Origin: Photobacterium proteolyticum
GTDB lineage: Bacteria > Pseudomonadota > Gammaproteobacteria > Enterobacterales > Vibrionaceae
DNA length: 39,700 nucleotides
Assembly (NCBI RefSeq): GCF_001939735.1
Contig: NZ_MJIL01000063.1
Coordinates: 1 to 39,700, forward strand
Direction of reading: 5' to 3'
Under the pieces are notes generated by a model that had not been told where the DNA came from, ran no database searches, and saw only the letters and a list, made by a program, of their open reading frames with translations. The position numbers and the translations under genes are program-made. How positions within the stretch are numbered: the stretch's first letter is position 1; every line of letters begins with the position of its first letter. Positions 1-8,844 of this stretch are shown piece after piece.

Positions 1-101
1 ATATTATTGAGGCTATCCATAGCGATTTGATCATCTGAAAGACAATCCTCAATTAGATCATATTTTTACTTAGATTGGTATTAGCCTATTAACCTGAAAG
101 C

Positions 102-163
102 AGCGGCCTGTCACGCCGGGGGACGCGCTGATGTTCGGTATGGAAGCCCCGCCCGCTCCGCCA
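102..163 (+). pseudogene. Decayed tRNA-Asp 3' half (copy 1)
   Basis: The anticodon-arm sequence GGCCTGTCACGCCGGGGG, with GTC anticodon, and the 3' acceptor end CCGCTCCGCCA are those of bacterial tRNA-Asp. The T arm between them is scrambled and no matching 5' half (GGAGCG and D arm) lies upstream, so it cannot fold as a tRNA. Vibrionaceae rRNA operons commonly end in tRNA-Asp, so this is probably a leftover of operon recombination. Decay is seen directly; the origin is inference. Confidence 0.65.
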
Positions 164-172
164 CTTATTAAG

Positions 173-201
173 AAAACCTATCGGTAACGGCAGGTTTTTT
201 T
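173..201 (+). terminator. Rho-independent terminator after tRNA-Asp remnant 1
   Basis: AAAACCT pairs with AGGTTTT around a short loop and is followed by a run of T. It sits just past the sequence CTTATTAAGAA that follows both tRNA remnants, so it looks like an rRNA/tRNA operon terminator. Confidence 0.6.
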
Positions 202-224
202 GTTATATATCGCCCCCAAGAATC

Positions 225-281
225 CTGCGGCCTCTAGGTCGCGGCACTGGCCGTGCGCGTTGAGTCCCATCCGCTCCGCTA
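225..281 (+). pseudogene. Decayed tRNA-Asp 3' half (copy 2)
   Basis: This second remnant keeps a T-arm-like stretch (GTTGAGTCCCATCC) and the acceptor 3' end CCGCTCCGC. CTA replaces the terminal CCA, and the anticodon loop is unrecognisable. The same ACTTATTAAGAA spacer follows as after copy 1, so the two are tandem duplicates of one tRNA plus terminator unit. It cannot be a working tRNA. Confidence 0.55.
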
Positions 282-290
282 CTTATTAAG

Positions 291-317
291 AAGCCTCGTG
301 AGAAATGACGGGGCTTT
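291..317 (+). terminator. Rho-independent terminator after tRNA-Asp remnant 2
   Basis: AAGCCTCGT pairs with GACGGGGCTT (one G-U pair) and is followed by a short T-rich stretch. The rest of the non-coding region, to about 490, shows no gene that I can support. Confidence 0.55.
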
Positions 318-490
318 CTTGTATCTGACGCTCCTGACAGTGCTGCGCATTTTTCTCGGGCCGGAATGCCAGCACAGCCTAGGCGTGCCTGTTAACTCAA
401 TCAACTACCTGTAAAGAGCCTTTCAGATCAAGCGCTATGCCGCTTTATATAAAAACTTATAGGTAATGATGCTTGGATGATAATAGATAT

Positions 491-522
491 AAAAAAACAG
501 CCTCAAAAGAGGCTGTTTTTTT
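491..522 (-). terminator. Bidirectional terminator of the pssA-pncA unit
   Basis: The hairpin CAGCCTC-AAAA-GAGGCTG is flanked by A and T runs on both sides. It lies 26 bases past the pncA stop on the minus strand and also closes anything transcribed from the left. Confidence 0.85.
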
Positions 523-547
523 AGTGTACTGATGTTGAACTGTATAG

Positions 548-1177
548 CTAGAGCAGCGCGCGGACAGCTGCAAGGTCTGTCGCTACTATGATTCCCGCAT
601 TCTGCATGTCGGCACAAGCTTGCTCTGTGGTATCGGGAGCAATCCCGCGGCAAGCTGAAAGGTTAACAATGACTTTAAAATTTCCTGTTTGTTGCAGTTG
701 TAAGGCGGTTGTTTTCACACAATAGTCTGTCGCCAAGCCGCCGACAAGAATAGTGGTTACCTTTTGGCTATCAAGCCATTCGATCAGCCCAGTACTTAGT
801 CTCTCTTCAAGATCATGAAAGCAGGCACCATAAGGGTGAAGATCAGGCTCGATCCCTTTCCAGATAACATGATCGTAATCGGTGACGGCAGGTAATCCTG
901 GGATCGTTTTAAATCCAGGTGTACCTGGGACTGCATGGGCTACCCAGGTTAGGTTTGCATTGGGGTGAGGTAACGGTTGAAGCATTTTATCATGGCTATC
1001 AACAACCCATACCGCCTGAGGAGGGTGCGCATCTTTCGTTAATATCCGTAGGTCTGCCAGCTCTGCCTGGGCATTGAGCGCGGGAGCGATTTGATCGCCT
1101 TCTGGTACTGGCAGCTCATCAGGACAAAGAGGGCTGAAAGTACGTTGCGGATCTACATCAATAGCGGCGATAGTCAT
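548..1177 (-). CDS. pncA: Nicotinamidase (isochorismatase-like hydrolase)
   Basis: This 209-residue cytosolic enzyme hydrolyses nicotinamide to nicotinate and ammonia in the NAD salvage route. The PncA layout is visible: an Asp-rich N-terminal strand (IDVDPQRTF) carrying the catalytic Asp, a metal-site region around TKDAHPP, a catalytic Lys in IWKG, and the nucleophile Cys in GGLATDYCV with the cis-peptide before it. I start at the second Met because AGGA lies seven bases before it, while the Met two codons earlier is too close. It begins 19 bases after the pssA stop and is probably co-transcribed with it. Other isochorismatase-family amidases look similar, but the DYCV and WKG motifs favour PncA. 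Confidence 0.85.
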   Translation of the reverse strand: MTIAAIDVDPQRTFSPLCPDELPVPEGDQIAPALNAQAELADLRILTKDAHPPQAVWVVDSHDKMLQPLPHPNANLTWVAHAVPGTPGFKTIPGLPAVTDYDHVIWKGIEPDLHPYGACFHDLEERLSTGLIEWLDSQKVTTILVGGLATDYCVKTTALQLQQTGNFKVIVNLSACRGIAPDTTEQACADMQNAGIIVATDLAAVRALL

Positions 1178-1196
1178 GCGCATTTCCTCTACAGGT

Positions 1197-2546
1197 CTAC
1201 AGGATTTGATTAAGAATGTGATCAGCTTTTATTCTGCGGATCCGCTTAATCAACTTCCTTACTGGAGCAGGGTAGGTCTCGACTTTCTCGATAAATTTAT
1301 AGCTGCCTACAAGCTGAGTATGGCTCAGAATACAGTCGAGCTCTTTTTGCTTCTGCTCGGCTAATAGCTGACTCTTGTCATGCACCAAGATGGCATTCTC
1401 AAGATCTAACTTCCAAGCCCTTGGGTTGAGGTTATTGCCTGTGATTAGCATATAGCTGCGGTCAACCCAGATCCCTTTCAGGTGGAAACTGTTGTCATTG
1501 TGCTTCCAGAGGTGGATAGCTAGCTGGCGACGAGCAATAGCCCCTTCATTCTGCTTGGCAAAGTTTCGCAGGTTCACTTCATAGAGGTAAGGTAGGCCTG
1601 CAATCGTCTTGAACGGCTCGCTAGGTGGAATGTAAAAGTCATTCGCTGTTTTATCACCAACAACAATGGTTACTTTTACGCCTCGTCGGATTGCACGTTT
1701 TACTTCGCGACTAATGAGACGCGGGAAATTAAAGTAAGGCGTACAAATGGTCAGCTCTTTCTGCGCACTAGCAATCAGGGTGCAGATATGCTGATTCAGT
1801 TTGTTTTTCCGCTTTCCGAGGCCAATCAGAGGTGTTAGGCCGACCTGATCGCTACCTACGGACTCAGGGGCAAAAGAATAACTCGCACGTTGTAATTGGT
1901 TGCGAAGATCTTTGATTGCACCTTTCAATGCCTTGGTTTCAGGACGAATTGCCTGGCTCAAGCAATTTACAGCATCGCTGTCTGCTAACGTTTCCTTAAT
2001 GAGCTTCGCCATACTGTCGGCCAGATGAGCATTCTGTATGACGTGGTATCGGTCGTAACGGTAACGCTGATGCTGTGCAAGGTAGACATCATTAAGGCTG
2101 GCACCGCTATAGATAACCTTGTCATCGATCACAAAGCCTTTCAGATGCAAAACACCAAAGACTTCCCTGTTACGCACCGGAACACCCAGTACATCAATTT
2201 GATGCTCATAGTTTTCTGCGAACTCGCGGTATAGTGCAGCATTTCCATCTGATTTAGCGGCACCAATAAGCCCTCGCTGAGCGCGATGCCAGTCGACCAG
2301 TACCTTAATATCCAAGTCAGGGTTTGCCTGCTTGGCCTCATACAGTGCTGTTAGAATGCCTCGTCCAGCATCATCGTCTTGCAGGTAGAGAGCTACCAGA
2401 TAAATACGCTGCTTAGCCTGAGTGATTTCTTGGTGAAGACGTTCGCGGAAAGATCCTGCATCTAGAAGTGTCTCTAAATCTTCCGGTTTGTGTGCAATAC
2501 ATGGCAATTGCTCAATGCGCTGCCTGTTAGCAATAGCTGAATCCAT
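1197..2546 (-). CDS. pssA: CDP-diacylglycerol--serine O-phosphatidyltransferase
   Basis: PssA makes phosphatidylserine from CDP-diacylglycerol and L-serine, the first committed step to phosphatidylethanolamine, and acts as a peripheral membrane enzyme. The 449-residue protein is collinear with E. coli PssA (451). It belongs to the phospholipase D superfamily, with two HxK-type motifs: HLKGFVIDDKVIYSG in the first half and HLKGIWVD followed by ITGNNLNPRAW in the second. Stretches such as LVDWHRAQRG, GASLNDVYL and TPYFN are conserved. The C-terminal segment is rich in Lys and Arg (KLIKRIRRIK), suited to acidic membrane binding. GAGG precedes the start. pncA follows closely on the same strand. 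Confidence 0.95.
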   Translation of the reverse strand: MDSAIANRQRIEQLPCIAHKPEDLETLLDAGSFRERLHQEITQAKQRIYLVALYLQDDDAGRGILTALYEAKQANPDLDIKVLVDWHRAQRGLIGAAKSDGNAALYREFAENYEHQIDVLGVPVRNREVFGVLHLKGFVIDDKVIYSGASLNDVYLAQHQRYRYDRYHVIQNAHLADSMAKLIKETLADSDAVNCLSQAIRPETKALKGAIKDLRNQLQRASYSFAPESVGSDQVGLTPLIGLGKRKNKLNQHICTLIASAQKELTICTPYFNFPRLISREVKRAIRRGVKVTIVVGDKTANDFYIPPSEPFKTIAGLPYLYEVNLRNFAKQNEGAIARRQLAIHLWKHNDNSFHLKGIWVDRSYMLITGNNLNPRAWKLDLENAILVHDKSQLLAEQKQKELDCILSHTQLVGSYKFIEKVETYPAPVRKLIKRIRRIKADHILNQIL

Positions 2547-2599
2547 TATCGCCTCGTTTACGCGACCTATTAAAGATAAATCTGTTAATTTAGAGCGGA

Positions 2600-2630
2600 A
2601 TTATACCAGAAAATTCCCTGATTCTATCAA
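2600..2630 (-). promoter_or_regulatory. Predicted sigma-70 promoter for pssA
   Basis: On the minus strand a perfect TATAAT preceded by TGG (extended -10) lies 2605-2600. A TTGATA -35-like hexamer lies 2630-2625, with a 19-base spacer. It is 54 bases upstream of the pssA start. Confidence 0.6.
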
Positions 2631-2674
2631 TACCATTATTGGCTTGTGTCACGGATAGGTTGAATAACTGTAAA

Positions 2675-3100
2675 TTAGGGTTGATAGCGCATTGCAACCA
2701 GCTTCTTTCCACTTTGCCGGTAGCGCCGGAGACGACTCAATAGCGGCTCGGGGAGTTCGCTCTCGGGGAGTGCGATAAAGTTTGCCCCCTGGTATAGCGT
2801 CTCTAGATGAGCAAAGGCAAAACAATAACAGGGTGTCTCTATAAGTTGCTGATAACAGCCTGTTAGTAGCTGTTTGGTTAAACCCATACCACGTTGTTCT
2901 GGGTGTACCAACATACCGGTGAGTAACTGATAGTTGTCAAATTGCTTGAATCTGACACAGCAGATGATACTGCTGTTATCCTCTCCCACCCAGATAACTT
3001 CATCTTTTTTGGCTTTCCCTGCTGGGTAGTAAGATTTATAGAAACGATTGATCAACGGAAAACGGAGGGGTTCTAGTGGGTGGAATCTAAGCTTGCTCAT
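2675..3100 (-). CDS. GNAT-family N-acetyltransferase
   Basis: This 141-residue protein has the GNAT fold signature. The acetyl-CoA pyrophosphate-binding loop is visible as PEQRGMGLTKQLL (Q/R-x-x-G-x-G type), preceded by the strand LLTGMLVHP. GNAT enzymes move an acetyl group from acetyl-CoA to an amine, but nothing here indicates the acceptor. It is divergent from murB, whose start lies 75 bases away. The downstream pssA has its own predicted promoter, so this gene is probably a separate unit. No strong ribosome-binding site is seen. Confidence 0.75.
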   Translation of the reverse strand: MSKLRFHPLEPLRFPLINRFYKSYYPAGKAKKDEVIWVGEDNSSIICCVRFKQFDNYQLLTGMLVHPEQRGMGLTKQLLTGCYQQLIETPCYCFAFAHLETLYQGANFIALPESELPEPLLSRLRRYRQSGKKLVAMRYQP

Positions 3101-3175
3101 GGGAAAACACTGCGTTGTCAGGATGAATCAGTTAAAATGCGGCCAATAGTATAAATGGTATGGTTCGATAATAGC

Positions 3176-4216
3176 ATGAAAGTTTTGCAAGAAAGGTCGT
3201 TGGCACCTTTTCACACCTTTGGCATAGAGGTCGCAGCTGAACACATTGTAGTTGCGGAGACGGCAGAGGATTTGGTCGACATTTGGCAGCATGAACAATA
3301 TCGGACTTTACCTAAGTTGATTGTCGGACAGGGAAGCAATTTACTGTTCTGTGAAAACTATGCCGGTGTCATCGTGTTGAACCGTATATCGGGTATCGAC
3401 ATTACGGAAACGACAGACAACTATCAGCTGCATGTCGGCGCCGGTGAAGACTGGCACCAGCTGGTATGCACAACCATTGAAAACAATATGCCCGGCTTGG
3501 AAAACCTGGCGTTAATTCCCGGGTGTGTTGGTTCATCCCCTATCCAGAATATTGGTGCCTATGGTGTAGAGCTAAAAGATATCTGCCAGTACGTGGATGT
3601 GGTTGAGCTGGAAACCGGCAAGTTTTCCCGGTTGTCGGCAGCCGACTGCCAGTTTGGATATCGTGACTCAATTTTCAAGCATGGATTGAAAGACAGTCAT
3701 GCCATCATTGCGGTTGGTCTGGTACTGCCGAAAGAATGGCTGCCGAATTTAGGCTACGGTCCGCTGGCAAAGTTCGATCCCGATGCCGTATCGGCCAAAG
3801 ACATATATGACGAAGTGTGCCGAATTCGTCAAGAAAAGCTGCCAGATCCAGCAGTACTCGGCAATGCCGGAAGTTTCTTCAAAAACCCTGTAGTTGACAG
3901 TGAGAAACGAGATGCACTATTGCAGGTGTATCCTCATATGCCGAGTTATGACATGGGAAATAGGTGTTACAAACTGGCCGCAGGTTGGCTGATAGATCAG
4001 TGCGGCCTGAAAGGCTATGAGGTTGGCGGCGCGAAGGTACACGAGCAGCAAGCGCTGGTGTTGGTAAACCATGGGCAGGCGACAGCCCGGGATGTCATTG
4101 AGCTGGCGAATGATATAGTTGTAACGGTGGACAGGACGTTTGGTGTCACCCTAGAGCATGAAGTACGCTTTATGGCTGCCAGTCAAGAGACAAAACTGGC
4201 GGAGATGATGTCATGA
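3176..4216 (+). CDS. murB: UDP-N-acetylenolpyruvoylglucosamine reductase
   Basis: MurB is the FAD- and NADPH-dependent cytosolic reductase that makes UDP-N-acetylmuramate for peptidoglycan. The product is 346 residues (E. coli 342). It shows the FAD-binding parts GQGSNLLF and IPGCVGSSPIQNIGAYG, the SIFK segment, and the catalytic region GNAGSFFKNP with the active-site Ser. It lacks the shortened C-terminal layout of type II enzymes, so it is type I. I use the Met seven codons inside the longest frame because homology begins there. Its TGA overlaps the birA ATG by four bases, so the two are translationally coupled, as in many Vibrionaceae and enterics. Confidence 0.95.
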   Translation: MKVLQERSLAPFHTFGIEVAAEHIVVAETAEDLVDIWQHEQYRTLPKLIVGQGSNLLFCENYAGVIVLNRISGIDITETTDNYQLHVGAGEDWHQLVCTTIENNMPGLENLALIPGCVGSSPIQNIGAYGVELKDICQYVDVVELETGKFSRLSAADCQFGYRDSIFKHGLKDSHAIIAVGLVLPKEWLPNLGYGPLAKFDPDAVSAKDIYDEVCRIRQEKLPDPAVLGNAGSFFKNPVVDSEKRDALLQVYPHMPSYDMGNRCYKLAAGWLIDQCGLKGYEVGGAKVHEQQALVLVNHGQATARDVIELANDIVVTVDRTFGVTLEHEVRFMAASQETKLAEMMS

Positions 4217-5175
4217 TAGATCATGCTACACGTTTGGCGTTAGTCGCTATGTTATCGGATGGACGATTCCATTCCGGTGAGGCGCTGGGAGAGTCGCTTG
4301 GGATATCTCGTGCGGCGATAAGCAAGCATATTAAAACGCTGCAAAGCTGGGGATTGGATATCTACCGGGTCCAGGGTAAAGGCTATAGTCTGGCATCAAA
4401 ATTGGAACTGCTTGATTGCGATAAACTTTTAGCTCAGGTAAAGTGCTCAAGCTTAGATCTCATCCCTGTGATTGACTCAACCAACCAATTCCTGCTTGAT
4501 CGGGTTGGTCAGCTACCCCAAGGCGCTGTCTGCCTGGCGGAGTATCAGGAGTCTGGCCGTGGCCGGCGAGGAAGGCAGTGGCTTTCTCCGTTTGGTAGTA
4601 ACTTATACCTTTCTATGTATTGGCGCCTTGATGCCGGTATGGCTGCTGCTATGGGGTTAAGCCTTGTTGTCGGAGTGGCGATTGCCGAAGCTCTGCAATC
4701 TATCGGGGCAGAGGATATCAAAGTCAAGTGGCCCAACGATCTGTATTACCAAGATAGGAAGCTGGCTGGAATTCTTGTCGAAATGACAGGCAAGGCCGGA
4801 GAAGCTGCCCACCTGGTGATTGGGATGGGGCTGAATGTTGCGATGACAGAGCAGGAAGGATCGGATATCGGCCAGGCGTGGACCAATTTGACGCAGGCTT
4901 GCAGCCACCTTCCGGAGCGAAACCAGCTGGCAGCAACGCTGATCCGGCGTTTGTACGAAACGCTTGAGCATTACGAGAATGTTGGCCTGGATGGCTTCAT
5001 TGAGCGTTGGAATCGATTAGATAACTTTTTGGATCGCCCTGTGAAATTATTAATTGGTGAGCGTGTGGTAGAAGGAATAGCCCGCGGAATTAATAGTCAG
5101 GGGGCGTTATTACTGGAAACCGAACAAGGTATTACGCCTTACGTCGGTGGTGAAATCAGCCTTAGAGGTTGTTAA
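4213..5175 (+). CDS. birA: Bifunctional biotin--protein ligase / biotin operon repressor
   Basis: BirA activates biotin to biotinyl-5'-AMP and attaches it to the biotin carrier protein of acetyl-CoA carboxylase. The biotinyl-AMP-bound dimer also represses biotin synthesis genes. The 320-residue protein has an N-terminal helix-turn-helix (about 1-60, LGISRAAISKHIKTL), so it is the regulatory class. The ligase loop GRGRRGRQW lies at about 115-123, KWPND at 172-176, and the catalytic Lys in RKLAGILVE at 183, the same number as in E. coli. A C-terminal SH3-like domain follows. It overlaps murB by ATGA and coaX by TAATG, so the three form one operon. Confidence 0.95.
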   Translation: MIDHATRLALVAMLSDGRFHSGEALGESLGISRAAISKHIKTLQSWGLDIYRVQGKGYSLASKLELLDCDKLLAQVKCSSLDLIPVIDSTNQFLLDRVGQLPQGAVCLAEYQESGRGRRGRQWLSPFGSNLYLSMYWRLDAGMAAAMGLSLVVGVAIAEALQSIGAEDIKVKWPNDLYYQDRKLAGILVEMTGKAGEAAHLVIGMGLNVAMTEQEGSDIGQAWTNLTQACSHLPERNQLAATLIRRLYETLEHYENVGLDGFIERWNRLDNFLDRPVKLLIGERVVEGIARGINSQGALLLETEQGITPYVGGEISLRGC

Positions 5176-5906
5176 TGCAATTATTAATTGAAGCGGGCAA
5201 CACCTATGTCAAGGTTGCCCAACTATTTGACGATGGCAATTTCGAGCTATTAGGACGATATCCAAGCCGTAAGCTGGAAATGGTGCTAGAGCCGCTGTTA
5301 GAGAAGGAAGTTAACAGAATCGTCTTTGCCAGTGTTGGCCCGGTGGAGGTCGATAACTCCATCCAGCGTATAGCCCAGTTGGCCAATATTCCGGTAATGC
5401 AGGTAAAAACGCTGCGTAAAGATTTTGGCGTAAAGAATGCCTATGCCGAGTACCAATATCTGGGCGTCGATCGCTGGTTGACCTTGGTGGCTATTCGGCA
5501 GGAATTTAAAAGGCCAACCGTGATTGTCGATATCGGCACGGCGCTAACCTTTGATGTGCTGTCCGAAGACGGCAAGCATCAGGGCGGCTGGATAGCGCCA
5601 GGCTACCAGCTCATGATGAAGTCGGTATTGGAAAATACCACCAAGGTTTTTTCGGATCGCGAGCACAGTGAAACAATCAGCTTTGCTGACAATACCGCTG
5701 ACGGCCTGAAAAATGGCTGCCGGGCAGCACTGCTGGGGCTGATTGAATATGGTCTGGGGCAAGCCCGCGATAAACTGAAGGCCGAGCCTGAAGTGATCCT
5801 ATGCGGTGGAGGCGTTCGTCATTTACCTGTGTCTTGGTCAAAACACTACCGACACCGTTCAGATTTGGTACTGGAAGGTCTTGCTTTGTATGCAAAATGC
5901 CGATGA
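5175..5906 (+). CDS. coaX: Type III pantothenate kinase
   Basis: CoaX phosphorylates pantothenate, the first step of coenzyme A synthesis; type III enzymes escape feedback inhibition by CoA. The 243-residue protein belongs to the ASKHA (acetate and sugar kinase/Hsc70/actin) superfamily. It carries the phosphate-binding EAGNTYVK near the N-terminus, GVDRW in the middle and VDIGTALTFD as the second phosphate motif. The first motif has Glu where most family members have Asp. I start at the ATG overlapping the birA stop (TAATG) rather than the TTG two codons earlier. In V. cholerae the corresponding slot holds the unrelated type I kinase coaA, so this looks like non-orthologous replacement. Confidence 0.9.
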   Translation: MQLLIEAGNTYVKVAQLFDDGNFELLGRYPSRKLEMVLEPLLEKEVNRIVFASVGPVEVDNSIQRIAQLANIPVMQVKTLRKDFGVKNAYAEYQYLGVDRWLTLVAIRQEFKRPTVIVDIGTALTFDVLSEDGKHQGGWIAPGYQLMMKSVLENTTKVFSDREHSETISFADNTADGLKNGCRAALLGLIEYGLGQARDKLKAEPEVILCGGGVRHLPVSWSKHYRHRSDLVLEGLALYAKCR

Positions 5907-5960
5907 TGGCTAAAATTACAACGCTTGATAGAAAAAACTGAAAAAAAAATAATATAGGTA

Positions 5961-5989
5961 TTGCAAGGGCTGGGATCATTCTCTAGAAT
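5961..5989 (+). promoter_or_regulatory. Promoter of the tRNA-tuf operon
   Basis: TTGCAA (5961-5966) and TAGAAT (5984-5989) are 17 bases apart. A GC-rich stretch after the -10 (GCGCAGC) resembles the stringent discriminator of stable-RNA promoters. The first tRNA starts 13 bases later. Confidence 0.7.
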
Positions 5990-6001
5990 GCGCAGCACTT
6001 A

Positions 6002-6078
<77 letters not shown>

Positions 6079-6097
6079 GTTTCTTTGCAACACCCCT

Positions 6098-6182
6098 GGA
6101 GGGGTTCCCGAGTGGCCAAAGGGATCAGACTGTAAATCTGACGGCTCTGCCTTCGATGGTTCGAATCCATCTCCCTCCACCA
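6098..6182 (+). tRNA. tyrU: tRNA-Tyr (GUA)
   Basis: A class II tRNA of 85 nt with a long variable arm. Acceptor GGAGGGG pairs with the 3' CTCCCTCC side, the anticodon loop carries GTA, and CCA is encoded. It reads UAU and UAC. Confidence 0.97.
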
Positions 6183-6221
6183 TTTTCAAATGATTGAATA
6201 GCTCTACGAGTTACGAGTTTT

Positions 6222-6296
<75 letters not shown>

Positions 6297-6307
6297 CACT
6301 TTTGTGT

Positions 6308-6383
6308 GCTGATATAGCTCAGTCGGTAGAGCGCACCCTTGGTAAGGGTGAGGTCGGCGGTTCAAATCCGCCTATCAGCACCA
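6308..6383 (+). tRNA. thrT: tRNA-Thr (GGU)
   Basis: A 76-nt cloverleaf: acceptor GCTGATA pairs with TATCAGC, the anticodon loop is TTGGTAA, and CCA is encoded. It reads ACC and ACU. There is no terminator before the EF-Tu gene, so tRNAs and mRNA are probably one transcript processed at the tRNA ends. Confidence 0.97.
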
Positions 6384-6487
6384 CTCCCTCTCCAAGTCAC
6401 TTCAATCCTTTTGATATATACTCTACAAACCCATGATTGGTTGTGTGGTCGTAATGCCACCAAATGCCGTGCCTAGAGGGACTATCC

Positions 6488-7672
6488 ATGTCTAAAGAAA
6501 AATTTGAACGTACAAAACCGCACGTTAACGTTGGTACTATCGGCCACGTTGACCACGGTAAAACTACTCTAACAGCTGCTATCTGTACTACTCTGTCAAA
6601 AGTATACGGTGGTGAGGCTAAAGACTTCGCATCTATCGATAACGCTCCAGAAGAGCGCGAGCGTGGTATCACAATCTCTACTTCTCACGTAGAGTACGAT
6701 ACTCCAACTCGTCACTACGCACACGTAGACTGCCCAGGACACGCCGATTACGTTAAAAACATGATCACTGGTGCTGCACAGATGGACGGTGGTATCCTGG
6801 TTGTTGCTGCAACTGACGGTCCAATGCCTCAGACTCGTGAGCACATCCTACTAGGCCGTCAGGTTGGTATCCCATACATCATCGTGTTCATGAACAAGTG
6901 TGACATGGTTGATGACGAAGAACTACTAGAGCTAGTAGAAATGGAAGTTCGTGAACTTCTATCTGAGTACGAATTCCCAGGTGACGACTGCCCAGTAATC
7001 ATGGGTTCTGCTCTTGGCGCGCTAAACGGCGAGAAAGAGTGGGAAGACAAGATCGTTGAGCTAGCTGAAGCACTAGACAACTACATCCCAGAGCCAGAGC
7101 GTGCGATCGACCGTCCGTTCATCCTACCTATCGAAGATGTATTCTCAATCCAGGGCCGTGGTACTGTTGTAACTGGTCGTGTTGAGCAGGGTATCATCAC
7201 TGTAGGTGACGAAGTAGAAATCATCGGTATCAAAGAGACCACTACAACAACTTGTACTGGTGTTGAGATGTTCCGTAAGCTTCTTGACGAAGGCCGTGCT
7301 GGTGAGAACGTTGGTGTTCTACTGCGTGGTACTAAGCGTGACGAAGTTGAGCGTGGTCAGGTTCTTGCTAAGCCAGGTTCTATCACTCCGCACACTACTT
7401 TTGAGTCAGAAGTATACGTTCTGTCTAAAGACGAAGGCGGCCGTCACACGCCATTCTTCAAAGGCTACCGTCCACAGTTCTACTTCCGTACAACTGACGT
7501 AACTGGTACTATCGAGCTACCAGAAGGCGTTGAAATGGTAATGCCTGGTGACAACATTAAAATGGTTGTTACTCTAATCGCTCCTATCGCGATGGACGAA
7601 GGTCTACGCTTTGCGATCCGTGAAGGCGGTCGTACAGTAGGTGCTGGTGTTGTTGCTAAGATCGTTGAATAA
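6488..7672 (+). CDS. tufB: Elongation factor Tu
   Basis: EF-Tu is the GTPase that delivers aminoacyl-tRNA to the ribosomal A site. The 394-residue product equals the usual length. The G1 loop GHVDHGKTT, switch I around RGITI, DCPGH (G3) and NKCD (G4) are visible, followed by beta-barrel domains 2 and 3. I start at ATG 6488 with GAGGGA upstream; an in-frame ATG eight codons earlier adds residues not found in the family. The four preceding tRNAs identify this copy as tufB; the second copy (tufA) would lie in the str operon outside the window. Codon use is strongly biased, with many CTA leucines, as expected for a very highly expressed gene. Confidence 0.98.
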   Translation: MSKEKFERTKPHVNVGTIGHVDHGKTTLTAAICTTLSKVYGGEAKDFASIDNAPEERERGITISTSHVEYDTPTRHYAHVDCPGHADYVKNMITGAAQMDGGILVVAATDGPMPQTREHILLGRQVGIPYIIVFMNKCDMVDDEELLELVEMEVRELLSEYEFPGDDCPVIMGSALGALNGEKEWEDKIVELAEALDNYIPEPERAIDRPFILPIEDVFSIQGRGTVVTGRVEQGIITVGDEVEIIGIKETTTTTCTGVEMFRKLLDEGRAGENVGVLLRGTKRDEVERGQVLAKPGSITPHTTFESEVYVLSKDEGGRHTPFFKGYRPQFYFRTTDVTGTIELPEGVEMVMPGDNIKMVVTLIAPIAMDEGLRFAIREGGRTVGAGVVAKIVE

Positions 7673-7691
7673 TATTTGACGACAAGGCACC

Positions 7692-7719
7692 AAAAAGGGC
7701 ATCATTTGATGCCCTTTTT
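7692..7719 (+). terminator. Terminator of the tRNA-tufB operon
   Basis: AAAAAGGGCATC pairs with GATGCCCTTTTT around ATTT, ending in a T run. It separates tufB from secE. Confidence 0.92.
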
Positions 7720-7804
7720 CTGCGTTCGATTTTTGGTCAGGTTGTTTTTTGGTCAGGAACGTAGAGTAAAAGTTTATTGAGATGAAGTTTTTTCTATGTA
7801 ATTA

Positions 7805-7853
7805 AGGCGTTAGCGCTTTCCTTCATTTATGGCCTCGCACTTGCGGGGTTATT
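7805..7853 (+). promoter_or_regulatory. Two small hairpins in the secE leader
   Basis: AAGGCG-TTA-GCGCTTT and CCTCGC-ACTT-GCGGGG (one G-U pair) follow one another, the second trailed by TTATTTT. They could attenuate or process the secE-nusG leader. The secE promoter must lie between the tufB terminator and here, but I see no convincing -35/-10 pair. Weak evidence. Confidence 0.3.
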
Positions 7854-7888
7854 TTCGTCTATATTGAGACTAGTTACAGGTTGGTTGT

Positions 7889-8266
7889 ATGAAAGCGAAT
7901 GCCGAAAACCAAAGCAGCTCTAGCAGTATGGATGGCCTAAAATGGGTCGCTGTATTTGCTTTGCTAGCTGCCGCTGTGGTTGGTAATTACCTGTACAGTG
8001 ATGTTTCTGTAGTGTTGCGCGCCTCGGCCGTTGTAGTTCTTGTAGCTGCAGCTGGTGGTCTTGCCGCACTTACAGCAAAAGGTAAAACCGCGATTACGTT
8101 TGCCCGCGAATCGCGCATGGAAGTCCGCAAGGTAGTATGGCCTACTCGTCAGGAAGCTACGCAGACAACCTTTATCGTTTTAGCTGTCACTGTCATTATG
8201 GCGTTAGCCTTGTGGGGTATCGACGGCATCATGGTCCGTCTAGTCCGCCTAGTTACCGGTGTGTGA
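7889..8266 (+). CDS. secE: Preprotein translocase subunit SecE
   Basis: SecE is the small essential subunit of the SecYEG inner-membrane protein channel, bracing SecY. The 125-residue protein (E. coli 127) has three hydrophobic helices: about 17-36, 42-63 and 94-115. The conserved amphipathic segment before the third helix ([20 protein letters not shown]) is the family hallmark. It has the enterobacterial three-helix form rather than the single-helix form of most bacteria. nusG begins 11 bases downstream in the same operon, as in nearly all proteobacteria. Confidence 0.96.
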   Translation: MKANAENQSSSSSMDGLKWVAVFALLAAAVVGNYLYSDVSVVLRASAVVVLVAAAGGLAALTAKGKTAITFARESRMEVRKVVWPTRQEATQTTFIVLAVTVIMALALWGIDGIMVRLVRLVTGV

Positions 8267-8277
8267 GGTAAGAGTTC

Positions 8278-8823
8278 ATGAGCGAAGCTCCAAAAAAACG
8301 ATGGTATGTAGTACAGGCCTTTTCAGGTTTTGAAGGTCGTGTAGCGCAATCACTACGTGAGCATATCAAGATGCATAGCATGGAAGACTACTTTGATGAG
8401 GTACTTGTACCGACCGAGGAAGTAGTTGAGATGCGTGCAGGTCAGCGCCGTAAGAGTGAACGTAAGTTCTTTCCAGGCTATGTGCTTGTACAGATGGTGA
8501 TGAACGATGAGACATGGCATCTGGTACGTAGTATCCCTCGTGTAATGGGGTTCATCGGCGGCACTTCAGACCGTCCAGCTCCTATCTCTGATAAAGAGGC
8601 GGATGCCATTCTTAACCGTCTTCAGCAGGCAAGTGAATCACCAGTTCACAAAACTGTCTTTGAGCCGGGTGAAGTTGTACGTGTTACCGACGGGCCTTTT
8701 GCAGACTTTAACGGCGTTGTAGAAGAAGTTGACTACGACAAGAGCCGCGTGAAGGTTTCTGTATCGATCTTCGGCCGTGCAACACCGGTTGAGCTTGAGT
8801 TCGGTCAGGTTGAAAAAAGCTGA
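8278..8823 (+). CDS. nusG: Transcription termination/antitermination factor NusG
   Basis: NusG binds the RNA polymerase clamp, speeds elongation and links polymerase to Rho or to ribosomal protein S10. The 181-residue protein matches the E. coli length. It has an N-terminal NGN domain ([31 protein letters not shown]) and a C-terminal KOW domain starting near [19 protein letters not shown]. It is co-transcribed with secE and is followed by the strong rplK promoter. Confidence 0.97.
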   Translation: MSEAPKKRWYVVQAFSGFEGRVAQSLREHIKMHSMEDYFDEVLVPTEEVVEMRAGQRRKSERKFFPGYVLVQMVMNDETWHLVRSIPRVMGFIGGTSDRPAPISDKEADAILNRLQQASESPVHKTVFEPGEVVRVTDGPFADFNGVVEEVDYDKSRVKVSVSIFGRATPVELEFGQVEKS

Positions 8824-8844
8824 TCAATAATTAATCAGCTGTTA

